Shown: positions 25,578 to 34,512 of the stretch, piece after piece
How positions within the stretch are numbered: position 1 is the stretch's first letter
How the letters are laid out: each line of letters opens with the position of its first letter
DNA from: Tabrizicola sp.
Lineage (GTDB): Bacteria > Pseudomonadota > Alphaproteobacteria > Rhodobacterales > Rhodobacteraceae
Direction of reading: 5' to 3'
Length of the DNA stretch: 49,063 bases
Assembly: GCF_016793705.1 (NCBI RefSeq)
Contig: NZ_JAEULO010000057.1
Span: 1 to 49,063, forward strand
The notes under the pieces: generated by a model
Databases searched by the model: none
What the model saw: the letters and a program-made list of their open reading frames with translations, nothing else
Told to the model about the DNA's origin: nothing
Translations under genes and position numbers: made by a program

Positions 25578-27227
25578 TCAGCGTGATTCGCCGCCGGGTT
25601 GTGCGTCCAGAACCGCATCGACGGCGGCGAGATCGGCGAGGAATTGCACTTCCGGCTCCTCCAGCCCCTGCGCCTGAAGCTGGCGCCGGAGCGAGGGTCG
25701 CAGCCCTACGAGGTAGAGCCGCCCGCCCCGCTTCGCCGCCCGCGCCGCCAGTCGGTGAAACCCCCGCGCGCCGGAGCTGTCGATCAAGGGCACCCCCGAC
25801 ATCTCTAACACCAGCGCGCGCGGCGTCTCGGCGATGCGGTCGAGCACACCCCCCAGTTGCGCGGCGGCACCGAAGAAATACGGGCCTTCCAGGTGATAGA
25901 CCACGCGGTCCGCCCGCGGCGTTTCGATATGCTCCTCGCGCGGCCGCATCGCCGCGCTTTCCGACATGCGCTTGATGAAGACGAGACCGGCGAGCGCGAA
26001 GCCCACCACGATCCCTTCGGTCAGGTCGCGGAAGACCACCAGCAGGAAAGTGACGGAAACCACCAGCGCATCGCCGCGCGTGGACCGCAGGAGCGCCGCG
26101 AACTCATGCCGCTCCGCCATGCCCCAGGCGACGACGCCCAGCACGCCCGCCAGCGCGGCAAGCGGGATATAAGCGGCCAGGGGTGCTGCAACCATCAGGA
26201 AGGCCAGCAGGAACAGCGCATGCAACATGCCCGAGACCGGCCCCTTGCTGCCCGCCCGCACGTTGGTGGCCGTGCGCGCGATGGTCCCGGTCACGCAAAA
26301 CCCGCCGAAGAGGCCCGAGCCGATGTTCGCCAACCCCTGCGCGACCAGTTCGGCGTTCGAGCGGTGCCTTGCGCCCGACATCCCGTCGGCCACCACGGCG
26401 GAGAGAAGCGATTCGATCGCGCCCAGCAGCGCGAAGCTTGCCGCCCAGGGCAGCGCCTGCCGCCACATCGACAGATCCGGCAGGGCAGGCGCGGGCAGCA
26501 AGTTGGGCAAGTCTCCGAACCGGGTGCCGATGGTGGCGACCGGCAGCCCCATCACCGCCACCACGACCGAGGTCAGCGCCACCGCGATCAGCATCCCCGG
26601 CCAGTGCGGCCTGACCCGCCGCAGCGCCAGGATCACCCCCGCCGTCAGCGCCGTCACCCCGACCGCGCCCCATGTCACCGTCCCCCGCGCGGCCCACAAG
26701 GCCTCGACCTTGGCGATGATCTCGCCCGGCTCCGCGCCCGGCAGGGTCAGCCCGAACATCTCGTGCAGCTGGCTGGCGAAGATGATCACCGCGATCCCGG
26801 CGGTGAAGCCCACCGTCACCGGATAGGGAATGTAGCGGATATAGGTCCCCAAGCGCAGCGCCCCCGCCCCGATCAGGATCACCCCGGACAGGATGGTCGC
26901 CAGGATCAGCCCCTCTACCCCCGTCGCCGTGACGCAGGCCGCGACCAGCACGATGAACGCCCCGGCAGGCCCGCCGATCTGATAGCGCGACCCGCCCAGC
27001 GCCGACACAAGGAACCCGCCGACGATGGCGGTGAAGAGGCCCCGCTCCGGCCCCACCCCGCTGGCAATGGCGATGGCCATCGACAGCGGCAGCGCCACGA
27101 TGGCGACGGTCAGCCCGGCCAGCGCATCGGCGCGCAGGTCTGCAAGTCCATAGCCCTCGCGCCAGACGGTCAGAAGCTTCGGCAGGAAGTCGGTCGGGCC
27201 ATTGTGGCCGCGGGCACTGTCGGTCAT
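25578..27227 (-). CDS. SulP family anion transporter with STAS domain
   Basis: 549 aa. 'LRADALAGLTVAIVALPLSM' after a short N-terminus and GSRYQIGGPAGAF are SulP signatures; ~10-12 spans are followed by a cytoplasmic STAS domain (VLEMSGVPLIDSSGARG, residues ~470-490). Carriers of this type move sulfate, bicarbonate or dicarboxylates. The start MTDSARG (27227) fits the family; a longer reading to ATG 27335 would share its start CATG with the divergent HugZ-like gene and is less likely. Substrate not readable. Confidence 0.9.
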   Translation of the reverse strand: MTDSARGHNGPTDFLPKLLTVWREGYGLADLRADALAGLTVAIVALPLSMAIAIASGVGPERGLFTAIVGGFLVSALGGSRYQIGGPAGAFIVLVAACVTATGVEGLILATILSGVILIGAGALRLGTYIRYIPYPVTVGFTAGIAVIIFASQLHEMFGLTLPGAEPGEIIAKVEALWAARGTVTWGAVGVTALTAGVILALRRVRPHWPGMLIAVALTSVVVAVMGLPVATIGTRFGDLPNLLPAPALPDLSMWRQALPWAASFALLGAIESLLSAVVADGMSGARHRSNAELVAQGLANIGSGLFGGFCVTGTIARTATNVRAGSKGPVSGMLHALFLLAFLMVAAPLAAYIPLAALAGVLGVVAWGMAERHEFAALLRSTRGDALVVSVTFLLVVFRDLTEGIVVGFALAGLVFIKRMSESAAMRPREEHIETPRADRVVYHLEGPYFFGAAAQLGGVLDRIAETPRALVLEMSGVPLIDSSGARGFHRLAARAAKRGGRLYLVGLRPSLRRQLQAQGLEEPEVQFLADLAAVDAVLDAQPGGESR

Positions 27228-27333
27228 GATGGCGTCCAAGCCAGGGAACACGGCCAGTAATCGCTGGCAGGTCGGCACGAATGCCGCCAGATGACGCCCG
27301 AGCCATCCCCCTGTCAACTGCTTCCGGTGTGCC

Positions 27334-27825
27334 ATGTCCGACCGTTCCACCCGCCCCGATCCCGTCCAGCCCGCCAATGACGACGCGCTGGCGACCGTCC
27401 GCCAGCTCCTGTCGCTCGGACATGCAGCCCTCGCCTGGACCGACCCCGACACCGGCACGCCCGGCATCAGCCGCATCGCCTTCGCCCGCGACCCCGAGGC
27501 CGGGCTCCTCACGCTCGTCTCCGGCCTCGCCCCTCACTTCCGCGCGCTCCGCGACAAGCCCGACTGCGCGCTGATGCTGGGCGAGGTCGCAGGCAAGGGC
27601 GATCCGATGACCCACCCCCGCCTGATGATCCGCGCGCGCGCCAGCTTCATCGCCGCCGACGACCCCGCACGCCCCGCCATCCGCAGCCGCTGGCTCGAAC
27701 GCAACCCCAAGGCAACCGTCTACATCGACCTGCCCGACTTCGCCTTCGTCCGCCTCGATCCGCAGTCGGCGCTGCTGAACGGCGGCTTCGCCCGCGCCTT
27801 CCACATCCAGCCCGGGGACCTGTGA
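27334..27825 (+). CDS. HugZ-like pyridoxamine-phosphate-oxidase-fold protein
   Basis: 163 aa split beta-barrel, 'LLSLGHAALAWTDPDTGTPG' at the start and LLNGGFARAFHIQPGDL at the end, resembling HugZ-type heme utilisation proteins but lacking the C-terminal DUF2470 part. Either a flavin-binding oxidoreductase or a heme-handling protein. Divergent from the SulP gene. Window context (heme uptake at 38-46 kb) is suggestive but distant. Confidence 0.8.
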   Translation: MSDRSTRPDPVQPANDDALATVRQLLSLGHAALAWTDPDTGTPGISRIAFARDPEAGLLTLVSGLAPHFRALRDKPDCALMLGEVAGKGDPMTHPRLMIRARASFIAADDPARPAIRSRWLERNPKATVYIDLPDFAFVRLDPQSALLNGGFARAFHIQPGDL

Positions 27826-27851
27826 AAAAGGGCGGCCCCGAAGGACCGCCC
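27825..27851 (-). terminator. Terminator of the beta-helix gene
   Basis: GGGCGG(c)CC-CGAA-GG(a)CCGCCC stem at 27830-27851, followed on the minus strand by TTTTT (27829-27825). It serves the gene ending at 27878; the A run overlaps the stop of the convergent HugZ-like gene. Confidence 0.75.
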
Positions 27852-27877
27852 CCAAACCCCTCCCGAGACACGATCCG

Positions 27878-30166
27878 TCAGGCCGGTACATCCATCCGCA
27901 TCGTGACCAGCGCCTTACCCTTCACCGCCTCACCCCAGCGCACCTGCGCCTCGTTACCCCCCGCCCCGGTGCCCGGCAGCGAATAGGGGAACACATAGCG
28001 CGCCGCATTTGCCGCCGTGCTGATCATCCCCTCCGGCGCCACCGCCTCGACCATCCGGATGCGCCCGCCAAAGGGCACGAACCCGCCCGCGCTGACGTTC
28101 CAGGTCTCGGCTGCCGTGTTCTGCGTGTGCATCACCTGCACCGGGTTGATGATCCACTGGCCGACGTTGTTGAAGCTGTTTCCCTCGACCCGCACGTTGC
28201 GCGACTTGGTGAAATCCAGCGTCGCGAAACTGGTATCCACCATGTCCACCCGGTCGATCACGGTCCCGAAACAGCGGAAACTGTTCCCGGTGATCGACAA
28301 CCCGCTGAGGAAGTGCCCCGACCCGTAGGGCTTGACCACGATCCAGCGGAACGCGGTCGAAGTGTCCGAGGCGATGAACACGTTGCCGACGATATTCAGC
28401 CCCCCGAACGAGAACTCGCCGTTCTCCTGCGGCTCGCTGTCGTGCTCGTTGCCCCATTCGATGAAGCAGTTGTCGATGTAGTTGCCCGTCACCACGGTCG
28501 AGACGTTGGTCTGCGTGAACACCAGCCCCGCGCGCCGCACCCCCGCCGTCACGCTGTCGCCCTGGAAGAAGTGGTTGGCGTGGATCAGGTGGCCGGTGCC
28601 GTTCATCACCGCGAAATGCGCAAAGCGCACGATCCGGTTGTTGCGCAGCTTGGTGTCGTTCGCCTGCACGTTCATCGCGATGGTGGTGCGGTCGACCGCC
28701 GGGACCGACTGCTCGTTCGACAGGAACTGGCACATGTCGACGAACATGCCCTGACACCCTGACCCGGCCGAGCTGATCGCCCTGTCGAGCGGCCGGTTGA
28801 AGGTGCAGGACACAAAACGCTGGGTGCTGCCCGCCATCGGCAGCAGCACACCCGAGCCGACGCCAAGGCAGTTGAACTCCACATCCTCGATCTCGAACCG
28901 CGAAAGAAGGCTGAAGCCCGAGAAATCCAGCATGTATCTGAACCGCCGGAAGGTGTAGGTCCGCACCCCCACCGCCGCATACAAGGGCTGGCTGATCGTC
29001 ACCGTCCCCGCGCCCACATTCGTCGCGGTGACATAGACCTCGCGGCCCACCCCCGTGCCGATCACCAGCGAGCCGACCGTGATGTTGGCCACGTTCGCCA
29101 CCCCGGTCAGCGTGGTGTTCTGCGCCGCCGAATAGGTCGCGACGGAGGTCACATCCTCGGTCGTCCAGCCCGGCCCCGCCACCGCGTTCAGCGACCCGTT
29201 GCGGATGCCCCGGCGGCTGGAAAAGCTCGTCAGCCCGGCCAGCGCCGCCACGTCGATGGGCGCCGTGATGTCCACCCGGCGGCCCGACAGGTCCAACGTC
29301 ACATAGTCGGTGAAGTAGAACAGCGCCTGCAGCGCCCGCTTGAACCCCTCCAGCTCCGACCCGAAGGCCTGGCCATAGGTGTTCAGGTCATAGTTCCGCG
29401 TCAGAACCAGCCGCCGGTTCGCGGGCATCGACACCGTCCCCTCGAACCGGATGCGGCTGTTGATGGTGACGTCGCTGGCCAGCCGGAACACGCCCGAGGG
29501 CACCAGGATCTCGCGCCCCTGCGCATCGGCATCCGCCGCCAGAAACGCCGCCGCATCATTGGTCGAGCCATTGCCCAGCGCGCCATAGTCGCGCACGTCG
29601 ACCCAGTCCATCAGCTTGCGGATGAAGACCTCGGTCACATCCTCGACCACGATGTCGTCGATCCTGACCACGCCGCCGTTCGCGCCGGTCAGGTCCAGCC
29701 CGACATGCGCGTAGACCGATTGCAAGGACCAGGGCAGGTCCACCCCCATGCGGCTGGCGGGCGAGATGATCGCGCTCACCGTAACCACCTGCCCGTAAGA
29801 GGTGATCTGCACCGACGGGCCGGTCTGCGGCAGGCCCGCCACGTTTGCCCCACTCACGTCCCCCGCCCAGGCCGCGATGCGGACCGAGGGCAGGTTCCCC
29901 GACACCGCCTTCACTCGCGCCGTGACCCGGAGGTACAGCCCCGGCTGGACCGGCGTCTGCGCGAAACTGCGCAGCTTCTGTGTGGCTTCCGTCTTCTGCA
30001 GTTCCAGACAGCCCGCGAAGTCCTGGTCATTCGTCACCAGCGCCGCATTCGGCTGGCCCTGATACGACCCCGACCCCGGCGTCCCGTCCTCGCGCGACCA
30101 GAGGTTCAGCCCTGCCGAGAACGGCGGCGGCATCAGGACCAGCCCGTCGGTGATAGCCTTGTTCAT
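27878..30166 (-). CDS. Large right-handed beta-helix protein (pectate-lyase-superfamily / phage-spike-like)
   Basis: 762 aa, no signal peptide. Residues ~1-180 are an N-terminal adaptor (MNKAITDGL, a carbohydrate-binding-like sandwich). Then WVDVRDYGALGNGSTNDAAAF, the standard entry to a Pectate_lyase_3 beta-helix, followed by many N-rich rungs (e.g. 'IHANHFFQGD', 'VTGNYIDNC', 'ITGNSFRCFG'). This plan fits virus-like tail or head spikes that bind or cut surface polysaccharide; from memory it resembles the head-spike proteins of the Rhodobacter gene transfer agent. No phage genes are next to it. ATG 30166 after AAGGAAATCG. Confidence 0.8.
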   Translation of the reverse strand: MNKAITDGLVLMPPPFSAGLNLWSREDGTPGSGSYQGQPNAALVTNDQDFAGCLELQKTEATQKLRSFAQTPVQPGLYLRVTARVKAVSGNLPSVRIAAWAGDVSGANVAGLPQTGPSVQITSYGQVVTVSAIISPASRMGVDLPWSLQSVYAHVGLDLTGANGGVVRIDDIVVEDVTEVFIRKLMDWVDVRDYGALGNGSTNDAAAFLAADADAQGREILVPSGVFRLASDVTINSRIRFEGTVSMPANRRLVLTRNYDLNTYGQAFGSELEGFKRALQALFYFTDYVTLDLSGRRVDITAPIDVAALAGLTSFSSRRGIRNGSLNAVAGPGWTTEDVTSVATYSAAQNTTLTGVANVANITVGSLVIGTGVGREVYVTATNVGAGTVTISQPLYAAVGVRTYTFRRFRYMLDFSGFSLLSRFEIEDVEFNCLGVGSGVLLPMAGSTQRFVSCTFNRPLDRAISSAGSGCQGMFVDMCQFLSNEQSVPAVDRTTIAMNVQANDTKLRNNRIVRFAHFAVMNGTGHLIHANHFFQGDSVTAGVRRAGLVFTQTNVSTVVTGNYIDNCFIEWGNEHDSEPQENGEFSFGGLNIVGNVFIASDTSTAFRWIVVKPYGSGHFLSGLSITGNSFRCFGTVIDRVDMVDTSFATLDFTKSRNVRVEGNSFNNVGQWIINPVQVMHTQNTAAETWNVSAGGFVPFGGRIRMVEAVAPEGMISTAANAARYVFPYSLPGTGAGGNEAQVRWGEAVKGKALVTMRMDVPA

Positions 30167-30701
30167 CTTCGATTTCCTTCGCCTCGCTTCGCGCCACTGC
30201 CACGGGGGTACGCCGGGAAACCCGACGAACCGCGCCGCCATGGGGCAAAGGGGGTAGCAAGCAAGGTTTAACCCGGGCTCAGGGCGCCGTGCGCCAGACC
30301 GGCCGCTGGCGCAACGGATGCGTCTGCCCGCAACCCCGCCGAAGACCCAGAACCGGGCGCAGCGCAGCCACGGGCGGCCCCGCATCACCCCGGGAGAGGG
30401 TCGTGAGGAAAGGGAGAGGGTCCGGGCGCCTGCCCGTGACACACAGCCCACGACCGGAGAACGAAAACAGCGTCACTCCGGGCGCCCTACCCCTGTAAGA
30501 GAGAGCATCAAAGACGGGTTCGGCATCACTCGCTCAAGGGATCAGATCCAGCCTCGACGCAACCGCTCGCTTCCCCTCTCCCGCCGGGGGAGGGGGTCAG
30601 GGCGAGGGGTTCGCGCTGTCTGCAATCCTTTCCAAATCCCTAACGCCCGCGTACAACACTTTGAAAACATGGGTATCCAAACTTCTGTCCACTGTGGACA
30701 C
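30167..30701. other. Long intergenic region with repeats and a palindrome
   Basis: No gene seen on either strand. It holds two direct copies of GGGAGAGGGTC (30392-30402 and 30412-30422), a CCCTCTCCC/GGGGGAGGGG inverted repeat (30573-30595) of a type scattered in many proteobacterial genomes, and the TGTCCAC-N-GTGGACA palindrome at its right edge. It presumably contains the promoter of the beta-helix gene. Confidence 0.55.
30686..30700. promoter_or_regulatory. 15-bp palindrome TGTCCAC-N-GTGGACA, copy 2
   Basis: TGTCCAC T GTGGACA ends 1 nt before the tadA stop codon region (30702). Same dyad as at 18847-18861. On the minus strand it is followed by GAAGTTTGGATACCCATG, partly like the flank of copy 1. 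It lies 520 bp upstream of the beta-helix gene, so it may control that gene. Confidence 0.45.
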
Positions 30702-31166
30702 TCACCCCCGCTTCCCCGCAAAGAACCCCTTCAGAAGCGCCTCCGCCTCCCCCGCCCCGATCCCGTCATAGACCTCGGGAACGTGGTGGCACTGCGGGTG
30801 GCTGAAGACCCGCGCCCCGACCGCGACCCCGCCCGACTTCGGGTCCGCCGCCCCGTAGTAAAGCCGCCCCACCCGCGCCGCCGAGATCGCCGCGGCGCAC
30901 ATCGGGCAGGGCTCCAGCGTCACATAGAGATCGCAGCCCACCAGCCGCTCCGATCCCAGAACCCGGCAGGCCTCGCGGATCGCCAGCATCTCGGCGTGCG
31001 CCGTCGGATCGGCCAGCTCCCGCGTCCGGTTCCCGGCCCGCGCCAGCACCCGTCCGCCCGAGACGACCACCGCCCCCACCGGCACCTCGCCCCGCGCCCC
31101 CGCCGCCCGCGCCTCCTCCAGCGCGGCGGCCATGAACGACCGGAACCCTTCGCGTTGCTCTTTCAT
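30702..31166 (-). CDS. tadA: tRNA-specific adenosine deaminase TadA
   Basis: 154 aa. Zinc and catalytic residues H57-A-E59 and P86-C87-x2-C90 match the cytidine-deaminase fold of TadA, which converts A34 to inosine in tRNA-Arg(ACG). ATG 31166 chosen; an alternative Met at residue 12 would also fit family length. Divergent from the RluB-like gene, with about 50 bp between starts. Confidence 0.93.
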   Translation of the reverse strand: MKEQREGFRSFMAAALEEARAAGARGEVPVGAVVVSGGRVLARAGNRTRELADPTAHAEMLAIREACRVLGSERLVGCDLYVTLEPCPMCAAAISAARVGRLYYGAADPKSGGVAVGARVFSHPQCHHVPEVYDGIGAGEAEALLKGFFAGKRG

Positions 31167-31219
31167 GCCCGCTTCGATACCCTGCCACCCCGGCCACGCA
31201 GGCCCGAAGGATGATGGCC

Positions 31220-32254
31220 ATGCCCGGAAAAGAAAAGCCCCCCGCAAAGGCGACCGAAACCCCCGAAGGCGAGCGTATCGCCAAGGTCCTGTCCCGCGCC
31301 GGCATCGCCTCGCGCCGGGAAGCGGAACGGCTGATCGAACTGGGCGAGGTCAAGGTCAACGGCAAGGTCATCACCTCCCCCGCCCTGAACGTGACCGCCA
31401 AGGACAAGATCACCGTCCGGGGCGAACCGGTGGGCCAGCCCGAACCGCCCCGCCTCTGGCTTTACTACAAGCCCGAGGGGTTGGTCACGTCAGCCGCCGA
31501 CGAAAAGGGCCGCGACACCGTCTTCGACCACCTGCCCGAGGATATGCCGCGGGTAATGTCCGTGGGCCGCCTCGACCTCAACTCCGAGGGCCTCCTCCTC
31601 CTTACCAACGACGGCGAACTCAAGCGGCGGCTGGAGCTGCCCTCGACCGGCTGGCTGCGGAAATACCGGGTGCGAGTGAAGGGCAACCCGACTGACCCCG
31701 ATCTGGAGCCGCTGCGGAAGGGCATCACCATCGAAGGCGAGAAATTCCAGCCGATGGAGGTGAAGCTCGACCGCCACCAGGGCGCGAACGCCTGGCTGAC
31801 GGTGGGTATCCGTGAGGGGAAGAACCGCGAGATCCGGCGAGCGATGAGCCATGTCGGGCTGACGGTGAACCGGCTGATCCGCACCTCCTACGGGCCGTTC
31901 CGGCTGAACGAGTTGCAGCCCGGCGAGGTGGAGGAGGTGAAGCCCCGCATCCTGCGCGACCAGTTGGGTTTGGGCAAGGAGGATGAGGGGACAGGAAAAC
32001 CGAAGCCCTCGTCCAAATCGGTGGCCAAGGCCAGCGCAAAAGCTGGCCCGAAGATCGCTGCGGAAGGGGCAAAACCTGCCCGCAAGACACTCAAGCCCGG
32101 CGAAGGGCTGAAGACGCTCTCCGAGGCCTGGAAGAAGGCGGCCCGACCCCCGGCGCGCGGCGGTGAGGACCGGCCACCCGCCGACCGCCCGAAACCCGCA
32201 CGTGGCACCGGCCCCCGACCGGGACCTCGCCCGAAAGGCCCGCGGCAGGGCTGA
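31220..32254 (+). CDS. 23S rRNA pseudouridine synthase, RluB/RsuA family
   Basis: 344 aa. S4 RNA-binding domain at residues ~17-65 ('VLSRAGIASRREAERLIELG'), then the RsuA-family catalytic motif SVGRLDLNSEGLLLLTNDG with its Asp, and GKNREIRRAMSHVG. A basic, Pro/Lys/Ala-rich low-complexity tail of ~110 residues follows, as in other Rhodobacterales members. Of three nearby ATGs, 31220 has the best spacing from GAAGG. Target is likely 23S U2605 (RluB) but RluE/F-type specificity cannot be excluded. Confidence 0.9.
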   Translation: MPGKEKPPAKATETPEGERIAKVLSRAGIASRREAERLIELGEVKVNGKVITSPALNVTAKDKITVRGEPVGQPEPPRLWLYYKPEGLVTSAADEKGRDTVFDHLPEDMPRVMSVGRLDLNSEGLLLLTNDGELKRRLELPSTGWLRKYRVRVKGNPTDPDLEPLRKGITIEGEKFQPMEVKLDRHQGANAWLTVGIREGKNREIRRAMSHVGLTVNRLIRTSYGPFRLNELQPGEVEEVKPRILRDQLGLGKEDEGTGKPKPSSKSVAKASAKAGPKIAAEGAKPARKTLKPGEGLKTLSEAWKKAARPPARGGEDRPPADRPKPARGTGPRPGPRPKGPRQG

Positions 32255-32350
32255 CCGGAGGGGAACATTGCCGCCTATTCCCCCCGCTGGCGGCTGGCAA
32301 GGGCGCGGGGCATCGGCTAAGGTCGATCGCAAGGCAACGCGAGAGGGACC

Positions 32351-32434
32351 ATGTCTGGAACCGGATTGAGGAACCTGTCGCTGGCCCTGCTGGTTGCCCT
32401 GGTGGCCTATGTGGCCTGGTCGGGGGGCATCTGA
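32351..32434 (+). CDS. 27-aa single-span membrane microprotein, first gene of the envelope operon
   Basis: ATG at 32351 preceded by GAGAGGGACC, 27 codons, then TGA whose last A is the first base of the next ATG (TGATG). The peptide is one hydrophobic helix (LSLALLVALVAYVAWSG) with a short polar N-terminus (MSGTGLRN). The ribosome site, the one-base overlap and the lack of any other start signal for the operon argue that it is translated and coupled to the XpaC-like gene. It could be a regulatory peptide for the membrane proteins downstream. Function unknown. Confidence 0.6.
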   Translation: MSGTGLRNLSLALLVALVAYVAWSGGI

Positions 32435-33309
32435 TGGCCGAACGCTTCGGCGGACCCTATTCTCCGCAGGGTGGCCGTCCGGCTGGCGAAAGCACTGCCG
32501 CACCCCCCATGCTGATCGCCCCGAAGGCAAGGGGGCTGTGGCGGGCGACGATCCTGTTCCTCTCGGCCTTCCTGTTCCTGTTCCCTGCCTTCGGCGATGA
32601 TCCCGCCGACATGCTGCTGGGTCTGGCCGCCGGGGGCTGTCTGGTCCTTTCGGCCTGGCTGACCCGCGAGGGACTGAAGGCCGAGGCCGCCTTCAACGCC
32701 CGCAGGCTGGCCCGCCGCCCTGCCCTGCCCCGCAAGGCCCTGGGCGCGGTGCTGACCGGGGCCGCGCTGGCCCTTGGTGGGGTGATCGCGGATCAGGGAC
32801 TGGTTTATCCCGTGCTTTACGCGCTGGTCGGGGCCGCGCTGCATATGGGGGCGTTCGGACCGGACCCCTTGGCCGACAAGGGGGCGGAGGGGATCGACGC
32901 CTTTCAGACCGGGCGCGTGGCGCATGCCGTCGAGGAGGGCGAGAAGTACTTGGCGAGCATGCAAGACGCGATCCTGCGGGCGCGGGACCGCAGCCTGGAG
33001 CGCCGCGTCGACCAGTTCGCCGCCGCTGCCCGCAGCCTGTTCCGCACGGTCGAGGCCGATCCGGGCGACCTGACGGCGGCGCGGAAATACCTGTCGGTCT
33101 ATCTGATGGGCGCCCGCGACGCGACGGTGAAGTTCGCCGACCACTATGCCCAGACCCGTGACGCCGGGGCGCGTGCCGATTACGAGGGCCTGCTGGCCGA
33201 CCTGGAAACCACCTTCGCGCAGAAGACCACCGCGTTTCTCACGAACAACCGCACCGACCTGGATGTGGAGATCGCCGTCCTGCGCGACCGTCTGAAGCTT
33301 GATCATTGA
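32434..33309 (+). CDS. XpaC-like membrane protein (5-bromo-4-chloroindolyl phosphate hydrolysis family)
   Basis: 291 aa. Four hydrophobic segments in two pairs (residues ~37-53, 58-76, 103-118 and 122-140), then a 150-residue helical cytoplasmic domain (GIDAFQTGRVAHAVEEGEKY onward) ending EIAVLRDRLKLDH. The helical end matches the XpaC/Halogen_Hydrol family, which is almost always found with TelA, as here. The name-giving phosphatase activity is not established for the family. 18 nt before the TelA-like gene. Confidence 0.82.
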   Translation: MAERFGGPYSPQGGRPAGESTAAPPMLIAPKARGLWRATILFLSAFLFLFPAFGDDPADMLLGLAAGGCLVLSAWLTREGLKAEAAFNARRLARRPALPRKALGAVLTGAALALGGVIADQGLVYPVLYALVGAALHMGAFGPDPLADKGAEGIDAFQTGRVAHAVEEGEKYLASMQDAILRARDRSLERRVDQFAAAARSLFRTVEADPGDLTAARKYLSVYLMGARDATVKFADHYAQTRDAGARADYEGLLADLETTFAQKTTAFLTNNRTDLDVEIAVLRDRLKLDH

Positions 33310-33327
33310 ACCCCAAGGGGAGTGCCC

Positions 33328-34494
33328 ATGTCCGAGACCGTCCAAGCCAATGCCACCGCCCTTCTGACCGAGGTCGAGAAGGTCAATGCCGTGATCCTGC
33401 CGGAACCGATGGCCGAGGTCGTGGCCCTGGAAGCCGCGCCGGCCGCTCAAGCGGAGGCGATCCGCAAACGGATGGCCGAGGTCGATCTGGGCAACACCCA
33501 GTCGATCATCAGCTTCGGCTCTGCCGCCCAGGCGGAATTGCAGGTGATCAGCCAGGCGATGTTGCAGGATGTAAAGAACAAGGACGTGGGCCCGGCGGGC
33601 GACTCGCTTCGCAACATCGTCACCACGATCCGCGGCTTTGCGGTCAGCGAGCTGGACCTGCGGCGCGAGGCAAGCTGGTGGGAGCGGCTTCTGGGCCGGG
33701 CCGCGCCCTTTGCCAAGTTCGTCGCCAAGTATGAGGATGTGCAGGGCCAGATCGACAAGATCACCGGCGACCTGCTGACGCATGAGCACACGCTTCTGAA
33801 GGACATCAAGAGCCTGGACGTGCTGTATGAAAAGACGCTGACCTTCTACAACGAGCTGGCGCTCTACATCGCGGCGGGCGAAGCCAAGCTGGCCGAGGTC
33901 GATAGCAAGACCATCCCGGCGAAGGAGGCCGAGGTGGCCAAGGCGCCCGAGGCCGATCAGGTGATGAAGGCGCAGGAGCTGCGCGACTTGCGTGCCGCCC
34001 GCGACGATCTGGAACGCCGGGTGCACGACCTGCGGCTGACCCGGCAGGTGACGATGCAGTCGCTGCCCTCGATCCGGCTGGTGCAGGAAAACGACAAGTC
34101 GCTGGTCACGAAGATCAACTCGACGCTGGTCAACACCGTGCCCCTTTGGGAGACGCAGCTGGCGCAGGCGGTGACGATCCAGCGGTCGAAGGAAGCGGCC
34201 GAGGCGGTGCGCGGCGCCAACGACCTGACCAATGAGCTGCTGAAGTCCAACGCCGAGAACCTGCAACAGGCCAACAAGGTGGTGCGCGAGGAGATGGAGC
34301 GCGGGGTCTTCGACATCGAGACCGTGAAGGCCGCGAATGCCACGCTGATCGCGACGATCAACGAAAGCCTGGCCATCGCCGACGAGGGCAAGGCCAAGCG
34401 CGCGGCAGCCGAGGCGGAGCTCGTGAAGATGGAAGCCGAGTTGCGCGACACACTGGCCTCGGCCAGGGCGCGGCAAACCGCGCCAGTGACCTGA
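33328..34494 (+). CDS. TelA-like toxic anion resistance family protein
   Basis: 388 aa, no membrane spans, long coiled-coil-forming helices. 'GDSLRNIVTTIRGFAVSELD', FAKYEDVQGQIDKITGDL and SLPSIRLVQENDKSLVTKI with WETQLAQAV are the conserved TelA segments. TelA was named for tellurite resistance, but is better seen as part of membrane-stress modules with XpaC. ATG 33328 sits 6 nt after AAGGGGAG. Acts in the cytoplasm, presumably at the membrane with its neighbours. Confidence 0.92.
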   Translation: MSETVQANATALLTEVEKVNAVILPEPMAEVVALEAAPAAQAEAIRKRMAEVDLGNTQSIISFGSAAQAELQVISQAMLQDVKNKDVGPAGDSLRNIVTTIRGFAVSELDLRREASWWERLLGRAAPFAKFVAKYEDVQGQIDKITGDLLTHEHTLLKDIKSLDVLYEKTLTFYNELALYIAAGEAKLAEVDSKTIPAKEAEVAKAPEADQVMKAQELRDLRAARDDLERRVHDLRLTRQVTMQSLPSIRLVQENDKSLVTKINSTLVNTVPLWETQLAQAVTIQRSKEAAEAVRGANDLTNELLKSNAENLQQANKVVREEMERGVFDIETVKAANATLIATINESLAIADEGKAKRAAAEAELVKMEAELRDTLASARARQTAPVT

Positions 34495-34512
34495 AAGGCA
34501 AGCGGGACGGGC

